Shown here piece by piece: positions 8,640 through 16,526 of a DNA stretch of 64,000 bases. The translations under genes were made by a program, and so were the position numbers. Numbering within the stretch: position 1 is the stretch's first letter; every line of letters starts with the position of its first letter. Location: positions 1 through 64,000 of the forward strand of contig JAPPAV010000030.1 of NCBI GenBank assembly GCA_026705345.1, given 5' to 3'. The DNA is from Gammaproteobacteria bacterium. Its GTDB lineage: Bacteria; Pseudomonadota; Gammaproteobacteria; Pseudomonadales; Azotimanducaceae. The notes below the pieces were generated by a model. The model was not told the DNA's origin. It saw nothing but the letters and a program-made list of their open reading frames with translations, and made no database searches.

Positions 8640-8899
8640 TTGCGGCACTCGGCCTCTTCAACGCCGTATTGCCGCAGTTGACATCCAAAGAACCAGGGAT
8701 CGCGAACGTTCAACTGCCGAGGGCAGCATTCCTCGCCCCCGAAGCGAGATAGCGCACGACGCCAGTCGAACCCGCCGGATGGCGGCGAGTATTGACCAAG
8801 CCCGGCAATTGCCGGGCCCGCGGGCATCCGTGGGACAATGCCCGGCCATCGCGCGCCCCCTGCCCGTGGCGGTGCGCCCACTTCACGAGGAGGCCGGCA

Positions 8900-10060
8900 A
8901 TGCCCAACGAACCCATCTCCACCGGGGACGAGACGCAGCTTCTCGGTGCCATCGACCGCTGGCTCGAACGCGATGTCCGGGACAAGGTGATGGCGCTTGA
9001 ACGAGCGGACGAATACCCCCGCGAGATGGTGGCGCAGATGCGGGAACTCGGGTTGTTCGGGGCGACGATCCCCGCGGAGTACGGGGGTCTCGGGTTGCCG
9101 GCCGGGACCTACGCGAAGATCGTCACGCGGATTTCCGAGGTGTGGATGTCCTTGACGGGCATCTTCAACTCGCACCTCATCATGTCGAAGGCGGTGGAGC
9201 GATTCGGAACCGGCGAGCAGAAGGAACGTTTCCTGCCGCGTTTCGCAAGCGGCGAGATCCGGGGGGGACTGGCGCTGACCGAGCCGAATTGCGGTACCGA
9301 TCTCCAGGCGATACGCACCACCGCCGTGCGCCAGGGCGAGGACTTCACGATCAACGGCACCAAGACCTGGATTTCCAACGGCATCGAGGGAAGCTGTTTC
9401 GCGGTCTTGGTCAAGACGGACCCGGAGACCCAGCCGCGGCATCGGGGCATGAGCCTGTTCCTCGCCGAGAAGGGCAATGGCCTTTCGGTCGGTCGGAAGC
9501 TCGGCAAAATCGGCTACAAGGGCATCGATTCCGCCGAGCTCGTGTTCGACAACTACCAGGTGTCGGTGGACAACCTGATCGGCGGCGAGGAAGGCCAGGG
9601 CTTCTACCAGACCGTTGGGGGATTGGAACTCGGCCGGATCAACGTCGCCGCCCGGGGCGTGGGCATCGCCAACGCCGCGCTCAAGGAGGCGACGTCGTAT
9701 TCGCAGGTGCGCGAGACGATGGGCAAGCCGATCTGCGAGCACCAGGCGATCCAGACCAAGCTGGCGGACATGGCCACGCGTTGCCAGGCCGCGAGGTTGC
9801 TGACCGAGTACGCAGCGTCCGCCTACGACCGCGGGGAGCGATGCGACATGGAGGCCGGAATGGCCAAGCTCTTCGCCTCGGAAGCCGCTTTGGAGAATGC
9901 CCAGGAGTGCATGCGGATCCACGGCGGGTACGGCTACTCGACGGAGTTTCCGGTGGAGCGGCTCTACCGGGACGCGCCGCTTTTGTGCATCGGCGAGGGT
10001 ACCAACGAGATGCAACGGATTATCATCGCCCGGCAACTCGTTGCCAGGAACCCGGTATGA
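8900..10060 (+). CDS. Acyl-CoA dehydrogenase
   Basis: A 386-residue FAD-dependent acyl-CoA dehydrogenase of normal length. Family motifs are ALTEPNCGTDL (flavin and substrate contacts), GTKTWISNGIEG, GRINVAARGVGIA, and the C-terminal RIHGGYGYSTEFPVERLYRD. The catalytic-base glutamate is at about residue 366 in IGEGTNEMQR. It would introduce an alpha-beta double bond in an acyl-CoA and pass electrons to ETF. The ATG at 8900 follows GAGGAGG with good spacing and fits the domain start; an in-frame ATG at 8792 lies too far upstream. It overlaps the CoA-transferase gene by ATGA, so the pair probably activates and oxidises one carboxylic acid. The substrate is not evident. Confidence 0.9.
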   Translation: MPNEPISTGDETQLLGAIDRWLERDVRDKVMALERADEYPREMVAQMRELGLFGATIPAEYGGLGLPAGTYAKIVTRISEVWMSLTGIFNSHLIMSKAVERFGTGEQKERFLPRFASGEIRGGLALTEPNCGTDLQAIRTTAVRQGEDFTINGTKTWISNGIEGSCFAVLVKTDPETQPRHRGMSLFLAEKGNGLSVGRKLGKIGYKGIDSAELVFDNYQVSVDNLIGGEEGQGFYQTVGGLELGRINVAARGVGIANAALKEATSYSQVRETMGKPICEHQAIQTKLADMATRCQAARLLTEYAASAYDRGERCDMEAGMAKLFASEAALENAQECMRIHGGYGYSTEFPVERLYRDAPLLCIGEGTNEMQRIIIARQLVARNPV

Positions 10061-11244
10061 CGCTTCCGCTCGAAGGGCTGCGCATCGTCGCCGCCGAACA
10101 CTGGGCTGCCGGCCCGTACGCCACGGGCTACCTCGCGGATCTCGGCGCCGACGTGATCAAGATCGAGAACGCCTCCCAGGGCGGCGATGCCTGCCGCACG
10201 CTGGGGCCGTACTACCTGGGCGAGGAGGACTCGCATGTCTTCCAGTCCTTCAACCGCAACAAGCGCTCGCTGACCCTCGATCTCAAGCACCCCGACGGAC
10301 AGGCGGTGCTGCATCGGCTCATTGCGACGGCGGATGCCTTCATGCACAACCTGCGCGGCGACCAGGCGAGCAAGCTGGGCCTGACCTATGCGGATCTCGC
10401 GGCGTCCAACCCGAGGATCGTCTGCGCCCATATCTCGGCCTACGGACGGGAAGGCGAGCGTCGCGCCTGGCCCGGATTCGACTACCTGATGCAGGCGGAG
10501 GCCGGCTTCTTTTCCTTGACCGGAGAGCCGGAGGGGCCGCCGACCCGGTTCGGGCTTTCGATGATCGACTACATGACCGGCGCCACGACGTCCACAGCCA
10601 TTCTCGCCGGCATTCTGGGTGCCCGGGAGTCGGGCAAGGGGCGCGACATCGACGTAACCCTCTTCGATGTCGCCATGTATCAGCTCACCTACCCGGGCGC
10701 GTGGTATTTGAACGAGGACTTCGTGACGCGCCGGGTCCCCCGGTCGAGCCATCCCTACGCCGTGCCGTCCCAGCTATACCGGACCCGCGACGGCTGGATC
10801 ATGGTAATGGCCCAGAACCAGCGGTTTTGGGGGTTGTTCTGCGACCTCATCGAACGGGGCGATCTCAAGGCCGATCCGCGCTTCGAGGATCCGGACGGAC
10901 GCTACGAGAACCGCGACGCCCTGACCGAGGAGTTGGACACGCATCTTGCTACGCGGGACACCGCGGCGTGGGTGGACACCCTCGGCGGCCACGTGCCGTG
11001 CGCACCGGTGCACGATGTCGCCCAGGCCCTGGAGAACCCGTTTTTCCGGGAGCGGGGCGGCGTTCGAAATGTGCCCCACCCGGACCGGCCGGACTTCAGG
11101 CTGGTCGCGAGCCCGTTCCGTCTCGACGAGCCTCTGCCGTGTCGACCCGGACCGGAGCTCGGCCGGGACACGAACGACATCCTGGCGGAACTCGGGTACG
11201 CGACCCACGAGGTCGCCGAACTGCGCGACTCCGGCGCGGTGTAG
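10057..11244 (+). CDS. CaiB/BaiF family CoA-transferase
   Basis: A 395-residue class III CoA-transferase. It starts LPLEGLRIVAAEHWAAGPYA and carries LGADVIKIEN, NKRSLTLDLKHPDG and the motif GRDIDVTLFD, whose first aspartate after DI (about residue 199) aligns with the catalytic Asp that forms the enzyme-acyl anhydride. It would move CoA between a donor acyl-CoA and an acceptor acid. The start ATG overlaps the stop of the acyl-CoA dehydrogenase (ATGA at 10057-10060), indicating translational coupling. The donor and acceptor cannot be deduced. Confidence 0.9.
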   Translation: MTLPLEGLRIVAAEHWAAGPYATGYLADLGADVIKIENASQGGDACRTLGPYYLGEEDSHVFQSFNRNKRSLTLDLKHPDGQAVLHRLIATADAFMHNLRGDQASKLGLTYADLAASNPRIVCAHISAYGREGERRAWPGFDYLMQAEAGFFSLTGEPEGPPTRFGLSMIDYMTGATTSTAILAGILGARESGKGRDIDVTLFDVAMYQLTYPGAWYLNEDFVTRRVPRSSHPYAVPSQLYRTRDGWIMVMAQNQRFWGLFCDLIERGDLKADPRFEDPDGRYENRDALTEELDTHLATRDTAAWVDTLGGHVPCAPVHDVAQALENPFFRERGGVRNVPHPDRPDFRLVASPFRLDEPLPCRPGPELGRDTNDILAELGYATHEVAELRDSGAV

Positions 11245-11274
11245 CGCGTTTTGCCTTGTCTAGCAGCACACGCC

Positions 11275-12729
11275 GTGACCCGTTGCGCGTCGTTGGTTTG
11301 CGTCTTCGGGGCGCTTCTCGCAGCGTTCGCATACGGTCAGCCCATCGCCTTGTCCCCCTGCGACCTGACCGCCGCCGAGGGGCGTCAGGAGGTGGACGCG
11401 CAGTGCGGGACGCTCTCCGTGCCGCTGGACCGGAGCACCCCCGACGGCGAAACCATCGACCTCCACGTCGCCGTGGTCGAGGCGCTGACCGAACAACCCG
11501 CGCCGGATCCCCTGGTTGTCATCGCCGGTGGACCGGGCGAGGCCGCAACGCGCTTTTTCGTCACCGTCGAGGCCGCTTTCTCGCGCATGCTCCGGGCTCG
11601 GGACATCGTGCTGGTCGACCAACGCGGCACCGGCAAGTCGGCGCCGCTGAACTGCGGGGACGCTGCTGACGAGCTGTTCCTGTCGGGTGCGGCCGACCCG
11701 GCCGCGCTGATCGATGCCGGCGTCGCCTGCCTCGGAAGTCTCGATCACGACCCGCGTTTCTTTACGACCAGCACCGCCGTTGCCGACCTCGAGCAAGTTC
11801 GCATCGCGCTCGGCTACGATGAACTCAACCTCTACGGCGTTTCCTACGGCACCCGGGTCGCCCAGCACTATCTGCGCCGATTCCCGGCGCGTACGCGCAG
11901 CGTGATCCTGGACGGCGTCTTGCCCCCCGGCCTCGCCTTGGGACCGGATGTGGCGCTCGGCAGTCAGGCGGCGTTGGACGCCTTGTTCGAGCGGTGCGAA
12001 GCCGAGGCGTACTGCCGGGACGAGTTTCCGGATCTGAGGCGGTCCTTCGAGGCCTTGCTCGAACGGCTGCAGGATGCCCCCGTGAAACTGAGTTTCGAAC
12101 ATCCGCGCACGGGCGAACCGGTTGACATCGTGGTCGACCGATGGTTGGTAGCCGGCGTCGTGCGGCTGCTCGTCTATTCGTCGCAGACGGCGAGCCTGCT
12201 GCCGTTTCTCATCGACGCGGCCTATGCTGGTGACTACCGGGGTTTCGCAACTCAGGCGTTGCTTGTCAGCGAGGCCCTGGAGGAGCTGGCGGTGGGGCTC
12301 AACTACGCAGTAGTCTGCACGGAGGACATGCCCTACGCGCACCCGCCGGACCTCGACGAGCAGGCCGAGACCTACATGGGAACGGCGTTCGTGGAGATCA
12401 CGACCGCGGTGTGCCAGCACTGGCCCCGCGGTGTCCTGGACGACGACCTCCGGGACCCGCTGGCGAGCGACAAGCCGGTGCTGACCTTGTCCGGCGAACT
12501 CGACCCGATTACGCCGCCGGCGTACGCGCGACAGGCTGCAGCAGGGTTCGCCAATGCCGTGGAGGTTGTTGGCCGAGGCCAGGGTCACGGGATGCTGATG
12601 GTCGGCTGCGTGCCGCGCCTGATGGCCGAGTTCGTGGAAACCGCAGAACCCGGTTCGCTGGATCTCGAGTGCGTGGATCGCATCAAACCGTTTCCATTGT
12701 TCACGTCCCGCATGGGGCCCCCGCCGTGA
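11275..12729 (+). CDS. Secreted alpha/beta hydrolase, S33 / TAP-like peptidase family
   Basis: About 484 residues. It has an N-terminal signal (CASLVCVFGALLAAFAYG) and an alpha/beta-hydrolase domain like tripeptidyl aminopeptidases. VIAGGPGEAA is the oxyanion-hole loop, LVDQRGTGKS the typical strand after it, GVSYG carries the nucleophile serine (about residue 190), LSGELDPITPP the acid, and GQGHGML the histidine. Six or more cysteines fit an exported enzyme. GTG at 11275 is preferred because the signal peptide begins there; a TTG at 11251 is in frame. The stop overlaps the GTG of the ABC ATPase (GTGA). Peptidase activity is inferred from the family; an esterase is possible. Confidence 0.85.
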   Translation: MTRCASLVCVFGALLAAFAYGQPIALSPCDLTAAEGRQEVDAQCGTLSVPLDRSTPDGETIDLHVAVVEALTEQPAPDPLVVIAGGPGEAATRFFVTVEAAFSRMLRARDIVLVDQRGTGKSAPLNCGDAADELFLSGAADPAALIDAGVACLGSLDHDPRFFTTSTAVADLEQVRIALGYDELNLYGVSYGTRVAQHYLRRFPARTRSVILDGVLPPGLALGPDVALGSQAALDALFERCEAEAYCRDEFPDLRRSFEALLERLQDAPVKLSFEHPRTGEPVDIVVDRWLVAGVVRLLVYSSQTASLLPFLIDAAYAGDYRGFATQALLVSEALEELAVGLNYAVVCTEDMPYAHPPDLDEQAETYMGTAFVEITTAVCQHWPRGVLDDDLRDPLASDKPVLTLSGELDPITPPAYARQAAAGFANAVEVVGRGQGHGMLMVGCVPRLMAEFVETAEPGSLDLECVDRIKPFPLFTSRMGPPP

Positions 12730-13460
12730 TCGAGGTGGAGGACCTCACCAAGCGCTTCGGCAAGGTCGAGGCGTTGAAGGGCGTCAGCTTCACGGCCGCG
12801 GATGGCCAGATCACGGGCTTTCTGGGTCCGAACGGCGCGGGCAAGTCCACCACGCTGCGGATCCTGTGCACCGTTCTCGCGGCCGATGGCGGGACGGCGC
12901 GTGTGGGCGGGGTCGACGTTCGGTCGGACCCGGTTTCGGTGCGCGGGCGGATCGGCGTATTGCCGCACAACTCGAACCTGTACCCCAATCTCACGGCGCG
13001 GGAGAACATCGCCTATTTCGCGGCGCTTCAGGGTCTCGCAGGCCGAGGGCTCGAGGCGGCGGTGGATCGGATGGTGGTTCGCCTCGGCATCGAGCGGTTT
13101 GCCGACCGGCGTGCCAAGGGGTTCTCCCAGGGCCAGCGCATCCGCGTCGCGTTGGCGCGTGCCCTGGTCCACGACCCGGACACCCTGATCCTCGACGAAC
13201 CCACCAACGGTCTGGACGTGATGGCGACCCGGGTGCTGCGCGAGGTCATCCGGGAGCGGCGCGATGCGGGCTGCTGCGTGCTGTTCTCGAGCCACGTCAT
13301 GCAGGAGGTGGCAGTGCTCTGCGACCGCATCGCCATCGTCGCGGCCGGGACCGTCGCGGTGCACGGCACCGCGGCCGACATCCGTGCGGCGACCGGTCGC
13401 GACGACCTGGAGGACGCCTTCGTCGACCTCGTGGGCGGAGACGATCAGGGAGCATCCTAG
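12726..13460 (+). CDS. ABC transporter ATP-binding protein (NatA-like)
   Basis: A 244-residue ATPase. Walker A is GPNGAGKST (about 34-42), the signature region is FSQGQRIRVALARAL with SQGQ instead of SGGQ, Walker B is TLILDEPT, and the switch histidine lies in VLFSSHVMQE. The overall pattern matches the NatA/CcmA exporter group that works with ABC-2 permeases. The GTG start overlaps the hydrolase stop, and the permease starts 2 nt after its stop. It likely powers export of sodium, a drug or an envelope component; the substrate is unknown. Confidence 0.9.
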   Translation: MIEVEDLTKRFGKVEALKGVSFTAADGQITGFLGPNGAGKSTTLRILCTVLAADGGTARVGGVDVRSDPVSVRGRIGVLPHNSNLYPNLTARENIAYFAALQGLAGRGLEAAVDRMVVRLGIERFADRRAKGFSQGQRIRVALARALVHDPDTLILDEPTNGLDVMATRVLREVIRERRDAGCCVLFSSHVMQEVAVLCDRIAIVAAGTVAVHGTAADIRAATGRDDLEDAFVDLVGGDDQGAS

Positions 13461-13462
13461 GC

Positions 13463-14644
13463 GTGGCCGGGCTCGGCGTCGTGTTCAGCAAGGAGTTCGT
13501 CGACAGCCTGCGGGAACGACGCGCTGTAGTATCTGCGCTGGTGTTCGGACCGCTTCTGGGGCCCGTTCTCTTCGCCGTGCTGACGAGCTACGCGGTCTCC
13601 TTGCAGATCGACGAAGCGGCGCAACCCATCGACGTGCCGGTGATCGCTGGCCGTGGTGCCGAGAACCTGATGACGCACCTCTACCGGCGCCAGATCGATG
13701 TCGATCACGACCGGTTCGACGACACGGAGGCGTTGCGAGAAGCCGTCCGCCGAGGCGACGTGGATGTCGGCCTCGTGGTTGCCGAGGACTTCTCCGAATC
13801 GCTCGGCAACGGCGCTCCGGCCAGGCTGTGGCTCGTCGCCGATACGGCGAACAATTCGGCACGTCCGTCGATCTCGCGACTGCGCTTGGCGCTGGACGAA
13901 TACGGTCTCATTATCGGTGTCCACCGGCTGGCGCTGCGCGGCATCGATCCCACCCTCGCGCAGCCCGTCGCCGTCCTTACCGACGACGTCTCCACCCCCT
14001 CCGGTCGCGCCATCCTCCTGCTCGGGATGATGACCTACTTCCTGCTGTTCTCGACGCTCCTAGGCGGAACCCAGGTCGCCATAGACACCACTGCGGGAGA
14101 GCGCGAACGCGGCTCCCTGGAACCGTTGTTGACGCTCGCCGTGTCGCGCGCGGTGCTGGTGTGGGGCAAGCTCGGCGTCACGTTCGCTTTCATGGCACTG
14201 TCGCTAGCGGTATGCATTGCCTCCTTCGCCGTTGCGGTGCGCTTCCTGCCGTTGGCCGAGATCGGCATGACGGCCAACCTGACGCCTCGGGTCTGCGCGG
14301 GAATCTACGTCGTCATGCTGCCGTTCGCGGCCCTGGGCGCGGGTATCATGACCCTCGTCGCGTCCTACACGAAGTCGTTCCGGGAGGCGCAGACCTATAC
14401 CAGCATCGCCATGGTGGTACCGCCTCTGCCGATCCTGCTGGTGATCCTCAACCCGGTGCAATCCTCGGCGTTGTCTATGCTCGTGCCGAGCCTTGCCCAG
14501 CATCTGCTGGTGACGGATCTCGTCAAGGGGGAAGGCCTGGATTCGTGGCTGTTGCTGCTGTCCGCGACCGCCACGGTCGCCGTCGGCCTGGCCTGTGCCC
14601 TCGCTACGGTCCGGCGCTACGGTAGCGAGCGGGTGTTGATCTGA
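13463..14644 (+). CDS. ABC-2 type permease (NatB-like)
   Basis: A 393-residue membrane protein starting GTG at 13463. The first membrane helix is at about residues 25-45 (LVFGPLLGPVLFAVLTSYAV), followed by a large extracytoplasmic domain (about 50-180). Further helices start with AILLLGMMTYFLLFSTLLGG, and GERERGSLEPLLTLAVSR is the conserved ABC-2/NatB cytoplasmic motif. It lies 2 nt after the ATPase gene and must be its partner in an exporter. Confidence 0.9.
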   Translation: MAGLGVVFSKEFVDSLRERRAVVSALVFGPLLGPVLFAVLTSYAVSLQIDEAAQPIDVPVIAGRGAENLMTHLYRRQIDVDHDRFDDTEALREAVRRGDVDVGLVVAEDFSESLGNGAPARLWLVADTANNSARPSISRLRLALDEYGLIIGVHRLALRGIDPTLAQPVAVLTDDVSTPSGRAILLLGMMTYFLLFSTLLGGTQVAIDTTAGERERGSLEPLLTLAVSRAVLVWGKLGVTFAFMALSLAVCIASFAVAVRFLPLAEIGMTANLTPRVCAGIYVVMLPFAALGAGIMTLVASYTKSFREAQTYTSIAMVVPPLPILLVILNPVQSSALSMLVPSLAQHLLVTDLVKGEGLDSWLLLLSATATVAVGLACALATVRRYGSERVLI

Positions 14645-14759
14645 CGTAGCCGGTGCCACTACCGCTGTGGCAGTCGTCCCTTGCGCGGAACCGGAAACTA
14701 CGGCGGCTGCCTCTGGCGGTCGGAATTTCCCCTAAAGTCTACTGGACATGCCCACTAGA

Positions 14760-15279
14760 CGACTTAATATTTGTCGCCACTTGTTGCATGGTCTCGCAGT
14801 TCCTTCAGCAGGCGTTGGCACTGCCGGATGCCGAGTGTCGAAGCGTACCGCTCGCGCAGATGGGTCGCGAGTGTAGGGCCGCTCCACGTTATATCGGGCA
14901 GGCCGAATTCGGCGGGGCGGCGGTCGAGATCCCGAGCCAGGGATGCCCGCTGGCGGGCGTTTAGCGTCGTTGGCCGACCGGGTCGAATGCGATCGCGAAG
15001 ACCGTCCAAACCCATTGTCTGGTATCGTTTTAGCCATCGTTGAACGGTTCGGGGATTGTCTCCGAGCGCAGCGGCGACTGTTGTTGCGCTCAGTCCGTTC
15101 GCCACCAGCAGCACACCGTGCAGCCGCCGGTGGTAGCGTGACTCGCCCGTTCGAACGAGTTCCCGGCGGATTGCCGCACGGACCTCGCCCAAGTCGATGT
15201 CGGCAGGTATCGACATGCCGCCTCCGACCGTTCACAAGATCCGCGAATCCTAGCAGGTTAAGCGGCAATAATTGAGTCG
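14760..15279 (-). mobile_element. Possible small IS630-like element with imperfect terminal inverted repeats
   Basis: The 18 nt at 14760-14777 and the reverse complement of 15262-15279 match at 14 of 18 positions (both begin CGACT and end CGC). They bracket the HTH ORF, whose stop codon lies inside the left repeat. A short GCCCACTA also occurs outside both ends (14750-14757 and, reversed, 15289-15296), but at unequal distances. No DDE catalytic domain is present. The boundaries are tentative. Confidence 0.4.
14764..15216 (-). CDS. Helix-turn-helix protein matching the N-terminal half of IS630-type transposases
   Basis: A 150-residue protein. SATTVAAALGDNPRTVQRWL is a homeodomain-like HTH, then YQTMGLDGLRDRIRPGRPTTL is the linker and GRP motif characteristic of IS630/Tc1-type transposases. 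A winged-helix segment (ITWSGPTLATHLRERY..LGIRQCQRLLKEL) follows. The DDE nuclease half is absent; the ORF ends cleanly at KELRDHATSGDKY. It may be a truncated transposase, the protein of a non-autonomous element, or a domesticated DNA-binding protein. Confidence 0.65.
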   Translation of the reverse strand: MSIPADIDLGEVRAAIRRELVRTGESRYHRRLHGVLLVANGLSATTVAAALGDNPRTVQRWLKRYQTMGLDGLRDRIRPGRPTTLNARQRASLARDLDRRPAEFGLPDITWSGPTLATHLRERYASTLGIRQCQRLLKELRDHATSGDKY

Positions 15280-15307
15280 CACTTGCGGTAGTGGGCGACC
15301 ATTCCAG

Positions 15308-15334
15308 GCAGACGCTACCGGAGCGGTAGTCTGC
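15308..15334. other. Imperfect hairpin upstream of the peroxidase gene
   Basis: GCAGA-(cg)-CTACCG-gag-CGGTAG-TCTGC is an 11-bp stem interrupted by a 2-nt bulge. It lies in the 341-nt stretch (15217-15557) before the peroxidase gene, which holds no convincing gene. It could be an operator, a leader structure or a repeat remnant. Confidence 0.35.
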
Positions 15335-15557
15335 GCGGATATTCCCGTAGTGGCCGACGTGTCTCTCAGGCAACCGGAAAAACGCCGGCCGCTCCCATTG
15401 TGCGCCGACAGCGGCGTGCGTACGTTTGCTGCCGAACTTCGCCCGGCCGACGGCCACGGTGCGAGCTGCCCGATGGAACCGAGGAGCGCATGTACATCAC
15501 GACTGGATCGCCACACGGTTCGACGGTGCCGGGCGAACGTGAAGAATTTGCCGGCTC

Positions 15558-16526
15558 ATGACGAAGCGGCTTCTGCAGTGGTTGTCTGCCGGTTGCGTAC
15601 TTGGTGCCTGTGTGGCGTTGGCGAGTTTCATGCAAGCAGCGGCTGAACCGATCAGGCCGATTCCGACCAACGGGGTGTACGACGCCGGCAAGGTCGCCCT
15701 CGGCAGGATGCTGTTCCACGACGAGCGGCTGTCGAAGGACAACTCGGTATCGTGTGCCAGCTGCCACGACCTGGCGTCCGGCGGCGACGACGGTCGCCAG
15801 GTATCCGTTGGCGTTGACAACTCGGAGGGGCCGATCAACGCCCCGACGGTTTTCAACACCGCTTTCAACTTCAAGCAGTTCTGGGACGGACGCGCCGAAA
15901 CGCTGGAGGACCAGATCGACGGACCGGTTCAGTCGGCGATCGAAATGGCGAGCCTTTGGCCGGATGTGGTGGCCAAGCTCTACCAGGACGAGTCCTACCC
16001 GGCGCTGTTCGAACAGATCTTCCCCGACGGCATCAACCGAGAGAACGTCAAGAGCGCGCTGGCGGAGTTCATGCGCTCGCTGACGACGCCGAACAGCCGC
16101 TTCGACCAGTGGCTCAACGGCGACCAGAGTGCCTTGAACGGTCGGGAGAAGCTCGGTTACAGCCTGTTCAAGTCCTACGGCTGCGTGTCCTGCCACCAGG
16201 GTGCCGCGGTGGGCGGGAACATGTTCCAGGTGTTCGGCGTGCTGAACGAGTACTTCAAACGGCGCGGCAACATCACCGAGGCCGACATGGGCCGATTCAA
16301 CGTCACGGGCAACGAGGCCGACATGCACGCTTTCAAGGTTCCGAGTCTCCGCATGGCGGCCCATACCGCACCGTATCTGCACGACGGCAGCGCGGCGACG
16401 CTGCGCGAGGCCGTCGACATCATGTTCGAGTTCCAGTTGGGCAGAGAGGCGCCGGACGACGACAAGGACGCCATCGTCGCGTTCATCGAGACGCTCGCAG
16501 GCGAGTCCGAGGAGCTATGGCAATGA
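15558..16526 (+). CDS. Di-haem cytochrome c peroxidase (CcpA/MauG family)
   Basis: A 322-residue periplasmic protein with a signal peptide (residues 1-29, cleavage near AAAE) and two c-type haem sites: C66-A-S-C-H70 and C209-V-S-C-H213. Conserved segments are VALGRMLFHDERLSKD, INAPTVFNTAFN and FKVPSLRMAAHTAPYLHDG, as in bacterial di-haem peroxidases that reduce H2O2 with electrons from cytochrome c or carry out MauG-type oxidations. The stop overlaps the sensor kinase start, so it is the first gene of a coupled set. Confidence 0.9.
   Translation: MTKRLLQWLSAGCVLGACVALASFMQAAAEPIRPIPTNGVYDAGKVALGRMLFHDERLSKDNSVSCASCHDLASGGDDGRQVSVGVDNSEGPINAPTVFNTAFNFKQFWDGRAETLEDQIDGPVQSAIEMASLWPDVVAKLYQDESYPALFEQIFPDGINRENVKSALAEFMRSLTTPNSRFDQWLNGDQSALNGREKLGYSLFKSYGCVSCHQGAAVGGNMFQVFGVLNEYFKRRGNITEADMGRFNVTGNEADMHAFKVPSLRMAAHTAPYLHDGSAATLREAVDIMFEFQLGREAPDDDKDAIVAFIETLAGESEELWQ

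Noticed and set aside
8258-10036. 592-codon minus-strand ORF
   Set aside because: Antisense to the coiled-coil protein and acyl-CoA dehydrogenase genes; no recognisable motif.
11260-12588. 442-codon minus-strand ORF
   Set aside because: Antisense shadow of the S33 hydrolase, which has clear catalytic motifs.
14732-15457. 241-codon minus-strand ORF over the IS630-like unit
   Set aside because: Overlaps the supported HTH ORF in another frame; no domain recognised.
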